Made by a program: the position numbers and the translations under genes. A stretch of DNA of 64,000 bases, taken from the NCBI GenBank assembly GCA_964528845.1, contig CAZGVE010000005.1:62001-126000 (forward strand), in the 5' to 3' direction. Under the pieces are notes generated by a model. It worked only from the letters and a program-made list of their open reading frames with translations, searched no databases and was not told the DNA's origin. Below are positions 26,062-35,307 of this stretch, piece after piece. The first letter of the stretch is position 1. Each line of letters opens with the position of its first letter. This stretch comes from FEN-1191 sp964528845 (GTDB lineage Bacteria; Pseudomonadota; Gammaproteobacteria; Steroidobacterales; Steroidobacteraceae).

Positions 26062-27609
26062 TCACTCCATCAGCAGCGCCTGGCGCAGCTCCGCCATCGT
26101 CGCGGTGCGAGGTCCATGCAACGGCACCAGCATCCGGACGTCCAGGTTCTGTCGCATGATGTTGTCGTACAGATTCAGCATATAGGGGTTCACGTACGCC
26201 CCACCGATGGTATCGATCCGCGGTGCCGTGAGGGCCTCGGTGTTCCAGGCGTCGACCTCGACCAGGATCTTCTCCATCGGCAGGTAGACCATCACGATCG
26301 CGTCGCTGTGCGCGGTCCCGACCTGTTCGTACACCTCGACCGGACGGCGGGCGTCGCCCAGCACCAGCATGCCGTTGGTGACCGGAAGGAATTGTGCAGT
26401 CTTCCTCGAACGTTCGAGCCGGTCGGGATTCAGCGTATGCGGCGTACGCCAGGCGCGTTCGAAGAACGCCTGATTCATCGGCAGCGTCACGATCGTGGCA
26501 CCCTCGTCCACGTAGGTCCGTACGCCGCCCGCATGATCGAAATGCACGTGCGTGTTGATCAGGTAGCTGATGCGCTTGCCCGGAATCGTCTCCTTGATCT
26601 TCGCGATCACGGCCAGCGAACGCGCTTCGTCCAGCGGTGCATCGATCACGACGATGTGATCGCTCTGCTCGACCGCGACACTGTGCCACTGGAAGCCGCG
26701 CAGCCAGAGCACTCCGTCGCTGAGCTTGTCCACGGTGACCCTGACTGGGGCCGTCATGGCCTCGCGCATGCCCGCCGGTATCGGAATCGCGACGGCCGGA
26801 TTGGCCACAACCCGCGCCACCGTGAGGTCGAGGCGCAGTTTGCCACCCTGAGTACGCACGACATGCGCCGGGAACTTCACGCCGCCGAAGTCGCGATATT
26901 CCGTGAATCCGGCTTCGCACAGCATGTCGCCCAGCACCGGGTTGTCGATCCAGTAGTGGACGCTGTAGACCTCGTTATGGACGTTGATGCGGCCAACGAT
27001 CCGGTGTTTCCCCAGCAGGAAGCTGACTTCAGTGCCGCCGCCGTTGATCGGCCGGGATGTGGCGTGGCTGGCGGCGGCGGCGCGCAGGAAGCCCTGCGGC
27101 GTCGCCCAGATCTCCATCGTGCGCTCTTCGGCATTCTTCGCGTCGGCAATCGCCGTGACACTTAAGCCGGTGGCGGGACCACCAGGCGCACCGAGTATCC
27201 ACGCCACACCGCCGGCCACGAACTCCTGCGCGGTGGTGCCGTCATGCTCGGCGGCCATCTGCGGAACCGGCCGCCACCGGGTCGGATCGGTCACCTGCCG
27301 TGCCGTGCGCTCGATGTGCGCACTCGCCGAGTCGTAGTCGATCGATGCGACGTAGCGGGTCACCTCGAACTGCGGGGGCGGAGCATTCGGGTTGGGCTCC
27401 TGGCCAAATTGATACCAGACACCGCTACCCGAGAACGTGAGCGATCGAATGCGATCCGCTCCAAGGGCAGCCGTGGCTGCCTCCAGCGTTCCGGGTGGTG
27501 CGCCAGCGACCGTCGCGGCCGCGGTCGCGACGGTGCCGGCCACAGGTCCAGCGAGCAACGATCCGGCCAGTGCCGCTCGGAGCAGGCAGGACCGCAGCGC
27601 CGGTCTCAT
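26062..27609 (-). CDS. Secreted MBL-fold hydrolase with N-terminal extension
   Basis: A 515-residue protein with a signal peptide, about 280 residues of unassigned N-terminal sequence, then an MBL domain. The zinc motif THVHFDHAGG is intact, with later VEVDAWNTEA and LVPLHGPRT supplying further ligands; GTAHSDAIV matches the second-His strand. The ATG overlaps the TGA of the cytochrome gene upstream (ATGA). MBL proteins of this layout are often encoded beside PQQ dehydrogenases and cytochromes, as here. Substrate unknown. Confidence 0.78.
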   Translation of the reverse strand: MRPALRSCLLRAALAGSLLAGPVAGTVATAAATVAGAPPGTLEAATAALGADRIRSLTFSGSGVWYQFGQEPNPNAPPPQFEVTRYVASIDYDSASAHIERTARQVTDPTRWRPVPQMAAEHDGTTAQEFVAGGVAWILGAPGGPATGLSVTAIADAKNAEERTMEIWATPQGFLRAAAASHATSRPINGGGTEVSFLLGKHRIVGRINVHNEVYSVHYWIDNPVLGDMLCEAGFTEYRDFGGVKFPAHVVRTQGGKLRLDLTVARVVANPAVAIPIPAGMREAMTAPVRVTVDKLSDGVLWLRGFQWHSVAVEQSDHIVVIDAPLDEARSLAVIAKIKETIPGKRISYLINTHVHFDHAGGVRTYVDEGATIVTLPMNQAFFERAWRTPHTLNPDRLERSRKTAQFLPVTNGMLVLGDARRPVEVYEQVGTAHSDAIVMVYLPMEKILVEVDAWNTEALTAPRIDTIGGAYVNPYMLNLYDNIMRQNLDVRMLVPLHGPRTATMAELRQALLME

Positions 27610-28136
27610 GTCACCGGGGAGTGCTCTGCCGGCGCGGCGTGCTGCTGCGCGACCGGCGCGGCCTTTGACGGTTGTACCGCGTCGATCCGTATTACCGACT
27701 GCATGCTCGCATCATTCGGCAGCTCGATGCTGCCGGCCGGCAGGCTGTTCTGCTGCAGCAGATAGGCGACGACATCCGTCACACTGACACCGCCGAGCGT
27801 GCCGGGACTGTCCAGCGGCATCGTGCGGCGGATACGCTGCACGAGATCGGCGACCGACTGGCTCTCCCAGTCGGCCATGAAGTGGGAACCGGTCAGTGGC
27901 GGCACCTCGTCGCGGCCTCCAAGGTCATCCCCGTGGCACTTCGAGCAGTGCTCGGAGTAGACCGCCTTGCCGCGATCGGCTTGCGCGGCGGTGTAGATTC
28001 CATCCCACACCGAAGGCTGGGATGCGTTCTGGGCATGCAGCGCGCCCGCCGCGCCGAGCAGGCCGCACCACAACCAGCCCGCCATGGCGAGCCGGCGTCG
28101 AACGGGCTGACTGCCTGGGGGCACCTGGTCAATCAC
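27606..28136 (-). CDS. Secreted cytochrome c
   Basis: A 176-residue monohaem cytochrome with haem site CSKCHGDDLGG and a candidate axial Met in RRTMPLDSPG. The preferred start is the GTG at 28136, which supplies the Arg-rich N-region (PVRRRLAMAGWLWCGLLG) of a signal peptide and overlaps the last 8 bases of the PQQ dehydrogenase gene. An ATG at 28085 would lack basic residues. It probably takes electrons from that dehydrogenase. A 40-residue tail after the haem domain (NDASMQSVIRIDAVQPSK onwards) is unassigned. Confidence 0.82.
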   Translation of the reverse strand: MIDQVPPGSQPVRRRLAMAGWLWCGLLGAAGALHAQNASQPSVWDGIYTAAQADRGKAVYSEHCSKCHGDDLGGRDEVPPLTGSHFMADWESQSVADLVQRIRRTMPLDSPGTLGGVSVTDVVAYLLQQNSLPAGSIELPNDASMQSVIRIDAVQPSKAAPVAQQHAAPAEHSPVT

Positions 28137-30318
28137 CGGAGGGGAGCCGATAGGCGATGTAATCGCCCGAATAGTTGCCACCGGACACCGGAATGATGAT
28201 GTATTGCTGGCCAGCGTAGGAGTAAGTCATCGGCGTTCCGCTCTGCGGTGCCGGCATCCAGACGGCACCGACTTCCTTGCCGGTCATCTTGTCATAGGCG
28301 TGCATCATCGCGCCGCGCGGACGTCCCGGTTGGGTCGAGAACTGCGGATCGCCGGCGATCACGAGGTTCTTGGTCACCAACAGACCCGGGCCCCCGACCT
28401 GACCCGTCTTTGGAATCGTGAGCCCGCGCAGCGCCGGGCTGTTCTTGATCTCGTCCGGCGTGTCGCCGTGCACGATCTGCCAGCGGAAGTCACCGGTGTC
28501 CAGATTGATCGCCGTGATCGTGCCATAAGGCGGCTTGAGCAAAGGCAGCCCGTCGACCGAGGTGCGCACCGGGGGCGCGGTGGGCTTAAGGGGCTGCCCC
28601 GCTTTCGCAATCGCGGCGGCCGCCCGAGCCTCGTCCAGGCTGACCTTCGGCGCATCGGAAGCATCGCCCGCGCCGGGCCCACCCTGGATCGTGAATGGCC
28701 GGCCAGCCACGCCCTGAACGTAGCGGGCATCGGAGTAACCCGGCGGCGGCTCGATCAGACCATGCACGGTCGTGCTGCCGTCGCCGGCCGGCACGAATAC
28801 CGTGTGGGTCTCGGGATCGTACGCGCCACCTTCCCAGTTGGTGCCGTTGGCGGCGCTGTCCATGCTCAGGGTTCCGAGCGGACCGTCGACCTTGCTGACC
28901 ACGGGCGGCGTGAAGTTCGGGCCGATGTGGAAGTGCGAAATCACATCCAGCGCCTTTGCGTGCAGCTCGGGCGTGAAATCGATGACGTCCTCCATCTTGA
29001 TGTACTGGCGCGCATAGGCCGCCGGCTTGGTCGGGAACGGCTGCGTCGGGGAAGTCTTTTCCCCCGGCACGTCGCTCTGCGGTACAGGCGTCTCGACGAT
29101 CGGCCACACGGGCTTGCCGGTCACGCGATCGAGCACGTACAGGAAAGCCTGCTTACCCGGCTCGGCGACGACCTTGATCGCCTTGCCGTCGACGACGGCG
29201 TCACCAAGCATCGGCGGCGAGGTCGCATCCATGTTCCAGATCGGGTGGTGCACCATCTGGTAATACCATTTCATCTTGCCGGTATGCAGGTCGACACAGA
29301 CGATGCTGTCGCCGAACAGATCGTTGCCCGGACGCGAACCGCCATAGACGTCGTTGGTGGGATCCTCGACCGGCAGATAGGCCAGACCGAGTTCACGGTC
29401 CACGGTGACGCTGGCCCAGGAGCCGGCGTTGCCATTGACATCCGCGGAACCGTTCTCCCAGGTGTCGTAACCGAACTCGCCCTTGAGCGGCACGTTGTGG
29501 AAGGTCCAGAGCAGCTTGCCGGTCTTGACGTTCCAGGCCCGCACCAGACCCTTGGTATTGTTCTGCGTCGTCGGCTGCATGCCTTCCTTCATCGACGAGC
29601 CTACGATCACGATATCGTCGACCAGCGTCGGCGTGGAGTGCAGGCCGATCTCGCCAGTCTCCGGATCGATCTGCCGGTACTTGCCCGGCTGCCCCGGAAT
29701 GCCGGTGACGGCGCCGATCTTCATGTCGATGATGCCGTGATCGCCGAAGGACTCGATGGGACGGCCGTTCTTGGCATTGAGCTCGACCAACCGGTAACCG
29801 GTCGTGATGAAGAGAATGCGCTCGTCGTCCTTGCCGTCGGTCCAGTAGGACACGCCGCGGCCCGAGAGCTGGCGGGGCGCATTCGCCGCGCGCGCGCCTT
29901 CGTTCAGGCTGTACATCCACTTGAGCTCCCCGGTACGGGCATCGAGCGCCACCGCATCACGCCGCGACCCGGCCGTCGTGTAGACGGTACCGTTGATCTC
30001 GAGCGGCGTGCCTTCGAGCTTATATTCCGGTCGACCGCCGAACTGGTCGGTCTTGAAGTGCCAGGCCACTTCGAGTTTGCTGAAGTTCGATGCGTTGATC
30101 TGGTCCTGCGGGGAATAGCGCGAACCGGTCGGATCGGCGAAATACATCGGCCAATCGCCCCGCGCGGTGGAGGGCTGACCGTAGGGCTGCCCTGCCGCCG
30201 TTTGCGCCCACAACGGGGCGGCGAGCAGCGTCGCAGCCATAGTGATCACAGGCGCGGCTACCGAACGCATCCGGGGATGCAGGCGATTGCCATCAAAACC
30301 AGCTGGAATAGTCGACAT
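28129..30318 (-). CDS. Periplasmic PQQ-dependent dehydrogenase (glucose/quinate dehydrogenase-like propeller)
   Basis: A 729-residue quinoprotein with an N-terminal signal (MRSVAAPVITMAATLLAAPLW). Propeller motifs include GDWPMYFADPTGSRYSPQDQI, TPLEINGTVYTTAGSRRDAV, GGSRPGNDLFGDSIV and QMVHHPIWNMDATSPPML, the last resembling the catalytic Asp region of GDH-type enzymes. It lacks the membrane-spanning N-domain of E. coli Gcd. ATG 30318 is favoured (GGAGA upstream) over the GTG at 30354 that overlaps the bicupin stop. It is encoded with a cytochrome c and an MBL-fold protein. Substrate unknown. Confidence 0.86.
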   Translation of the reverse strand: MSTIPAGFDGNRLHPRMRSVAAPVITMAATLLAAPLWAQTAAGQPYGQPSTARGDWPMYFADPTGSRYSPQDQINASNFSKLEVAWHFKTDQFGGRPEYKLEGTPLEINGTVYTTAGSRRDAVALDARTGELKWMYSLNEGARAANAPRQLSGRGVSYWTDGKDDERILFITTGYRLVELNAKNGRPIESFGDHGIIDMKIGAVTGIPGQPGKYRQIDPETGEIGLHSTPTLVDDIVIVGSSMKEGMQPTTQNNTKGLVRAWNVKTGKLLWTFHNVPLKGEFGYDTWENGSADVNGNAGSWASVTVDRELGLAYLPVEDPTNDVYGGSRPGNDLFGDSIVCVDLHTGKMKWYYQMVHHPIWNMDATSPPMLGDAVVDGKAIKVVAEPGKQAFLYVLDRVTGKPVWPIVETPVPQSDVPGEKTSPTQPFPTKPAAYARQYIKMEDVIDFTPELHAKALDVISHFHIGPNFTPPVVSKVDGPLGTLSMDSAANGTNWEGGAYDPETHTVFVPAGDGSTTVHGLIEPPPGYSDARYVQGVAGRPFTIQGGPGAGDASDAPKVSLDEARAAAAIAKAGQPLKPTAPPVRTSVDGLPLLKPPYGTITAINLDTGDFRWQIVHGDTPDEIKNSPALRGLTIPKTGQVGGPGLLVTKNLVIAGDPQFSTQPGRPRGAMMHAYDKMTGKEVGAVWMPAPQSGTPMTYSYAGQQYIIIPVSGGNYSGDYIAYRLPSGD

Positions 30319-30350
30319 GTCGTTGAGTCTCCGATCCGCAATATCGCAGT

Positions 30351-31238
30351 TCACGCCGCCGCATGGCTCGGCTGCTGGGTGGTCCGGTGCTGCACCATGC
30401 GCGCCACATCGGGCATTCCGAGCAGCATGATTTCGGACACCTCGGCGGCCCGGAAAGGCGCTGTCTCGCCCGTGTCGAGGTACACCGCGGTATAGGTCCG
30501 AAAAGTCTGTCCCTCGAGCGTTCCCCGCCCGGACAGCACCAGGAATATGCCGCGGCCGGCCGCTCTGAAGATCGCGTCGGGGTGCACGCGGTAGCTGGCG
30601 CAGCGGATGCTGCAGTCGCTGAACGTCCCGAGCGTCTTCTCTTCCACACCCTCCATCCCTTCGACCGGCATCCAGCGGTAGCCGGCAGGATGCATCAGGA
30701 CCGGCCGGCTGTACTGTGGGGCCGCGTATTCGAGCTTACGGCCCGCCGCCTGTTCCCAGACCGCCTCGAAACCGTCCATGTTCTTCTTCCCGGGCAAGCC
30801 GGGATTGCGGCGGAATACGCCCTGCTCGAACACGCCGATCTTGCACAGCTCCCGCTTGGCCTCGACGATCTGCTGCGGGGTCAGAAGTCCGGAGCCGCTC
30901 GGTCCGCCGAACTGCAGCGTAGCGACGTACGAGGGGTCGACATCCGGCCCCTGCGGACCATAGTGGGTGCCCTCCGGAAAATAGCCCACCACACCCGGGG
31001 TCATCCTGCCGTCGTGGTCGAAGTCGCACTCGCCCTCGATCTGTACCCGGAACTGGCAGAAATTGTGCCGGTGCCGCGGCGACTCGAAGTCCCCATACTG
31101 GCGAAACAGCCCGAACTTGAAGTTCCCCGGCGAGGCGGGATCGCCGACCAGCATCAGTTGCTTGCCGACCTTGCCCGATCGCACGCCTTCCGCGACGTTG
31201 ACGGCGACCGGCACTTCATCGCCATGGACTATCTGCAT
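30351..31238 (-). CDS. Bicupin protein (copy 1)
   Basis: A 295-residue cytosolic protein with two cupin modules. The first has SPRHRHNFCQFR and a YFPEGTHYGP segment; the second lies around residues 195-275 and retains a VLSGRGTLEGQ strand but few His ligands. It is a clear relative of the bicupin at 36875-37822 (shared PRHRHNF, YFPEG, YGP and EAVWEQ blocks). It sits between the MFS transporter and the PQQ dehydrogenase. A palindromic site begins 48 bp upstream of the ATG, exactly as for the paralogue. Possible roles are dioxygenase, isomerase or sensing; none is shown. Confidence 0.75.
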   Translation of the reverse strand: MQIVHGDEVPVAVNVAEGVRSGKVGKQLMLVGDPASPGNFKFGLFRQYGDFESPRHRHNFCQFRVQIEGECDFDHDGRMTPGVVGYFPEGTHYGPQGPDVDPSYVATLQFGGPSGSGLLTPQQIVEAKRELCKIGVFEQGVFRRNPGLPGKKNMDGFEAVWEQAAGRKLEYAAPQYSRPVLMHPAGYRWMPVEGMEGVEEKTLGTFSDCSIRCASYRVHPDAIFRAAGRGIFLVLSGRGTLEGQTFRTYTAVYLDTGETAPFRAAEVSEIMLLGMPDVARMVQHRTTQQPSHAAA

Positions 31239-31285
31239 TTCCGGCTCCTAGGGATCCCGCGGTACCAGTTTGTTTGCCTTTGGAC

Positions 31286-31301
31286 AGTAGGGAATCATAC
31301 T
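31286..31301. promoter_or_regulatory. Palindromic operator candidate, site B
   Basis: AGTAGGGAATCATACT, inside the wider inverted repeat CAGTA/TACTG (31285-31302), starts 48 bp upstream of the bicupin start, in the 95-bp space after the MFS gene. It matches the five-site consensus AGTWGGnWnYnATACT. Confidence 0.55.
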
Positions 31302-31333
31302 GGATTGTCCGATGCTGCGGCGCGCAATGGCCC

Positions 31334-32776
31334 TCAGGGGGAGAGCACCTCGAGCGAGCGGTTCTTCGACGGCGGTCCCATGACGCCGATGAACAACGCC
31401 ACCAGCGCCATGCTGCCGGCGATCAGCAGGAATACCCAGGACACCCCGTAGTGTCCGAGGATGAACGCGATCAGGAAGCCGCTGAAGGTGGCACTGATGC
31501 GCGCCCACGAATAGACGAATCCCACCGCCTGCACCCGGATGCGCGTCGGGAACAGTTCCGCCTGATAGGCGTGGAAGTTGTAACTGAGAATTGCCGCGCT
31601 CAGCAGTTCGAAGCCGCCGATCGGAACGATCACGTAGGGGCTGCGGAAGTACGAGAACGCGAGCCCGGCGGCCGCCACCGCCAGCGCCGCGCCGACGATC
31701 TGCCACTTGCGCTCCACGCGGTCCGCGAACGACAGGCACAGCAGCGGGCCCAGCGGGGCCACCAGCGCCATGCCGAAGGTGTATCCGAGGCTATGGCTGA
31801 TGCTGACTCCGCGGTGCACGAGGAAGGTGGGCATCCAGTTGATGAAGCCGTACAAGCCGATGCCCTGCAGCACGTGGAACACGCTCAGCATCACGGTGCG
31901 GCCCAGGTACTCGCGGCCGAAGATCTGCGCGTAGCGGCCGACGACATGCGGCGGTCGGTGGGTGACCGGCAGCGGCGGCGGCAATGGCCGCCCGATCTCG
32001 CGCTCGACGCGCTGCTCGAGGTTGCTGACGATGCGGTCCGCCGCCGCGAGCCGGCCATGGGCCGCGAGCCAGCGCGGACTCTCCGGTATGAACAGCCGCA
32101 GCGGCCACACCACGATGGCCCCGAGCGCGCCGACCAGCACGACCCAGCGCCACCCCTCCAGTCCCAGGAACATCTGTGGCACCAGCAGGAACGCCATCAG
32201 CGCGGCCATCGGCTGGCCGGTGGAGTGGATTGAATTGTTGACGACGAAGGCGCGGCCGCGCGCCATCTTCGGAATCAGTTCGCTCAAGTAGGAATCGATC
32301 GTGATGACCTCGAGGCCCATTCCGATGGCCATCATGAACCGCCAGAAGATCAGTGCACCGGAGGTGTTCTGAAACGCCATGACCGCGCCGCACAGGCTGA
32401 ACCAGACCAACCCGAACGTGAACACGGTGCGGCGACCGAACTTGTCGGCGAGCACGCTGATGAAGGCATTGGCGAGCAACATGCCCATGAAGGTCGCCCC
32501 GGTGAAGCCCGCGTAGCCTTTCAGGCTGAAGAATCCTTCCGTCGTCGCCTTCAGGATGCCATTGTGGACCAGGCTGGGCGCGATATTGCTGCCGGAGCTC
32601 AGCATGTAGGCATCGAAGAAACCGCCGGCGCACAGCAGCACGATGAGCGTCCACATCGTCCTGCTGGAGCCCAGTCGGTCCAGACGCGCTCCGATCTCGG
32701 GCAGCCCGCTCTCGGGCAGCTCCGCGGCGCGATTGTCCTGCACGATATCCCCCGCTACCCCGCCAACCTGGCTCAT
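31334..32776 (-). CDS. MFS transporter (sugar/organic acid porter type)
   Basis: A 480-residue membrane protein with about twelve hydrophobic segments. The major facilitator motif LADKFGRRTVF lies after the second helix, a PESPRWLAAHGR motif follows helix 6, and LSFADRVERK marks the symmetrical C-half. These features match the sugar porter/aromatic acid-H+ symporter groups. It is transcribed between the cytosolic ThDP enzyme (72 bp) and the bicupin, so it probably imports the substrate or product of that pathway across the inner membrane. Confidence 0.88.
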   Translation of the reverse strand: MSQVGGVAGDIVQDNRAAELPESGLPEIGARLDRLGSSRTMWTLIVLLCAGGFFDAYMLSSGSNIAPSLVHNGILKATTEGFFSLKGYAGFTGATFMGMLLANAFISVLADKFGRRTVFTFGLVWFSLCGAVMAFQNTSGALIFWRFMMAIGMGLEVITIDSYLSELIPKMARGRAFVVNNSIHSTGQPMAALMAFLLVPQMFLGLEGWRWVVLVGALGAIVVWPLRLFIPESPRWLAAHGRLAAADRIVSNLEQRVEREIGRPLPPPLPVTHRPPHVVGRYAQIFGREYLGRTVMLSVFHVLQGIGLYGFINWMPTFLVHRGVSISHSLGYTFGMALVAPLGPLLCLSFADRVERKWQIVGAALAVAAAGLAFSYFRSPYVIVPIGGFELLSAAILSYNFHAYQAELFPTRIRVQAVGFVYSWARISATFSGFLIAFILGHYGVSWVFLLIAGSMALVALFIGVMGPPSKNRSLEVLSP

Positions 32777-32848
32777 GGAGATGTACTCCCCTTCTATTGA
32801 TTCTGATCCGGCCCGCCGATCTGCTGAGTCAAGGTCCCGTATGGCTCC

Positions 32849-34636
32849 TCACAGACGCGCCAGCGTGACATCCAGCACGGCACAGCGCCCCTCCGACTGT
32901 ACCGCGGCCAGGCAGCTGTCCAGCGCGTCATCGAGCTCATCGACACGAGCCACGACTCTGCCGTACGCACCACCGGCGGCGGCTGCGATCCCGGCATAGT
33001 CGGGCTGCGGGTCGAAGCCCAGATCCAGGTCCGCGCTCCTGCTGGCGTAGCCGTCCTTATGGACCGCCAGCGTCGAGAGCTTCGGGGACTTCCACCCGCC
33101 GTTGTTGTAGATCACGGTCAGGAACGGCGTGCCATATCGCCGCGCCATCCAGTGTACGGTCGATGGCATCGAGAACATATAGGACCCGTCGCCCGTAAGC
33201 GCGATCACGGTCTTTCCTGGATGGGCGAGCTTGGCGCCGATCGCGGCACCGCCGTTCCATCCCAGCGAGCCGCCCCCGCTGCTGAACATGGATCCGGGCC
33301 GGGACATCGCCAGATGATCGTAAATCGTCTGGTAGTTCGAAACGCCTTCATTGACGACGAGCGTACTCGCGGTGACGCGGCGGCGGATCGCGGCAGTCAG
33401 GTATTCCGGTGTCAGGCTGCTGCCCGCCAGTTCCTTCTTGGCGAGATCGGACCGGCGGCGCTGGTGCAGCTCTTCCCACCGCCGGCGGCGCGATTCCACC
33501 AGCGCCGGATCCGGTGCGAGGCGCGCGAATTCGCCATTGAGCTGCCCGAGTGCGGTCGCGGCGTCCGCCGCGAAGCACTCGATCGCAGGTATGTGCCACA
33601 GCGGCATCTGCTGCTTGAGCGGGTCGACATCGATGTGGAAGATTCGCGCGCTGGGCGTCGGCGCACTGACAGTTGGAATCCACGGCACGTCGCTATCGAT
33701 CACCACCACCAGGTCGGCCTCCGCGAGCGCCGCGTTCTGGCGGGGCTCGTTCCACTGATTCCCGAGGTAGAGCCGGTGGTCATGCGGAAAATTGACGTGG
33801 TTGGGTACCGACTCGAGCAGTCCGGCACCGGTGCGCTCGCACAGCGTGACCAGCGCGGTGACCGCTGCCGGATTGCGTCCGAGGTAGGATGTCACGACCA
33901 GGGGCGCGCGGGCCGATGCCAGCGCCGCCGCGAGCCGGACGGCCGCGTCCGGGGCCAGGGCCGCGGGAGACGTGGGCTTCCAGTGCCCGGGCTCGAGCTT
34001 CACGACCGGCACCGAGGCTTCCATGACCTCGCGTGCGCCGCTCAGGTAGACCGGCCCCGCAGGTTCGCTGCGCGCGATCTGAAACGCGCGGGCCACGAGC
34101 TGCTTGATGTTGACGGCCGCGCGCACTTCGTTGTCATAGCGCATGTAGCCGCGAACGATTCCGCGCTGGTCGTGCACGTCCTGGATCCAGTGGATGAACT
34201 CGTTGCGGCTGCCCGCCAGCTCGCCCTGCTGCGTGACCGGCGAGGCGCCCGCAAAGATGAATACCGGAATCCTGCCCTTGGCAGCGTTGTGGACCGCTCC
34301 GGCGAGCGACTGGGTGCCGCACTCCACGTGCACCAGTACCGCCTGTGGCCGGCCGGTCGAGGCGGCATAGCCGTGGGCGGCGCTCATTCCGACCATTTCA
34401 TTGGGGCACGTGATTACACGCGGCACCGCCCGACCGGTGGCGCGAGCCGCGGCCAACCCTTCGATGATGGCCGGATGATCGCTGCCGAAATTCGCGAAGA
34501 TGAATTCGACCCCGAGTTCCTGCAGGGCATCCAGGAGGGCCGCGCTGGCAGTATGCGTCGCCGTCTGTGATGATTCCCGTGTGGCAGCGTCGGCCATCTC
34601 GGCCTTGTTTTCATTTTTCGTCGGCGAGAATAACAT
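32849..34636 (-). CDS. Cytosolic thiamine diphosphate-dependent enzyme (acetolactate synthase-like)
   Basis: A 595-residue ThDP enzyme. The activating Glu is Glu80 in PNEMVGMSAAHGYA; the PP-domain motif is GDGSYMFSM followed by VIYNNGGW. A central dhs-like domain contains SDVPWIPTVSAP. It lacks a signal peptide, unlike the homologue at 3938-5911. The start at 34636 is used; an ATG at 34597 is an alternative. It is the first gene of a likely seven-gene operon divergent from the MarR regulator, with a palindromic site 51 bp upstream. Carboligase or decarboxylase activity on a 2-keto acid is likely; the substrate is unknown. Confidence 0.87.
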   Translation of the reverse strand: MLFSPTKNENKAEMADAATRESSQTATHTASAALLDALQELGVEFIFANFGSDHPAIIEGLAAARATGRAVPRVITCPNEMVGMSAAHGYAASTGRPQAVLVHVECGTQSLAGAVHNAAKGRIPVFIFAGASPVTQQGELAGSRNEFIHWIQDVHDQRGIVRGYMRYDNEVRAAVNIKQLVARAFQIARSEPAGPVYLSGAREVMEASVPVVKLEPGHWKPTSPAALAPDAAVRLAAALASARAPLVVTSYLGRNPAAVTALVTLCERTGAGLLESVPNHVNFPHDHRLYLGNQWNEPRQNAALAEADLVVVIDSDVPWIPTVSAPTPSARIFHIDVDPLKQQMPLWHIPAIECFAADAATALGQLNGEFARLAPDPALVESRRRRWEELHQRRRSDLAKKELAGSSLTPEYLTAAIRRRVTASTLVVNEGVSNYQTIYDHLAMSRPGSMFSSGGGSLGWNGGAAIGAKLAHPGKTVIALTGDGSYMFSMPSTVHWMARRYGTPFLTVIYNNGGWKSPKLSTLAVHKDGYASRSADLDLGFDPQPDYAGIAAAAGGAYGRVVARVDELDDALDSCLAAVQSEGRCAVLDVTLARL

Positions 34637-34686
34637 CGTCGCGGGATGCTCCGGGCAGGGTCGTGCGGGTCGCCGTCAGTGCGGAT

Positions 34687-34702
34687 TGTATCGTATCCAA
34701 CT
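34687..34702. promoter_or_regulatory. Palindromic operator candidate, site C
   Basis: On the minus strand AGTTGGATACGATACA, in the 161-bp divergent space between the ThDP gene and marR-like gene. It agrees with site A at 15 of 18 aligned bases. It begins 51 bp before the ThDP start and ends 95 bp before the MarR start, a good position for control of both. Confidence 0.6.
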
Positions 34703-34797
34703 GTTTGATTTGTGTCAATTAATCTCTGTTCATGCGGGCGGCAGCTGACGCGTATGCGTCGGCCTGGCCACCGCACCGGACAGCAACGGAAACAGCA

Positions 34798-35307
34798 ATG
34801 AAATCCAACACCCCTGCCGCTCCTGCCGCACCGGCCGATGCAGACGCCCCGGTCGATTCCACGATCGCGCTGGGCGAGCTGAGCACTTACATCGGGTTCT
34901 ACTTGCGGATCACGCAGGCGCTTTCCTTCCAGGCCTTCGTGAAGCAGGCCGGCGATACGGATCTGCGTGCCGGCCACTTCGCGGTGCTGACGCTGATCGG
35001 CGAGAACCCGGGTATCACCCAGACCGCGCTCAGTCGCGCCAACGGGCGCGACAAGTCATCACTGACCCCGGTACTGGACGAGCTGGTACGTCGCGGTCTG
35101 GTGAGCCGGGAACGGATCGAGAGCAATCGGCGCGCCTACGCGCTCAAGCTCACGCCGCTCGGCAGGACCGCGCGTCGCAAGCTCCTCAAGAGCGCCGACC
35201 AGCATGAACGCAACCTGCGTCAGGCGCTAGGCAAGGAAGACAGCGCCGAACTGTTCCGCATGCTGAAGGTGCTGGCGGCCGCGCTGACCAAGAGGCTCGC
35301 GAGCTAG
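34798..35307 (+). CDS. MarR-family transcriptional regulator
   Basis: A 169-residue winged-helix regulator. The HTH reads GITQTALSRANGRDKSSLTPVLDELVRRGLV, and the wing VSRERIESNRRAYALKLT matches the MarR beta-hairpin with its Asp/Glu-Arg pattern. The ATG at 34798 gives the usual length. MarR proteins bind palindromes as dimers and release them on binding aromatic or phenolic ligands. It is divergent from the ThDP/MFS/bicupin/PQQ operon and is the best candidate to bind the palindromes at sites A-E. It is convergent with the Gfo/Idh gene with no bases between the stops. Confidence 0.9.
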   Translation: MKSNTPAAPAAPADADAPVDSTIALGELSTYIGFYLRITQALSFQAFVKQAGDTDLRAGHFAVLTLIGENPGITQTALSRANGRDKSSLTPVLDELVRRGLVSRERIESNRRAYALKLTPLGRTARRKLLKSADQHERNLRQALGKEDSAELFRMLKVLAAALTKRLAS

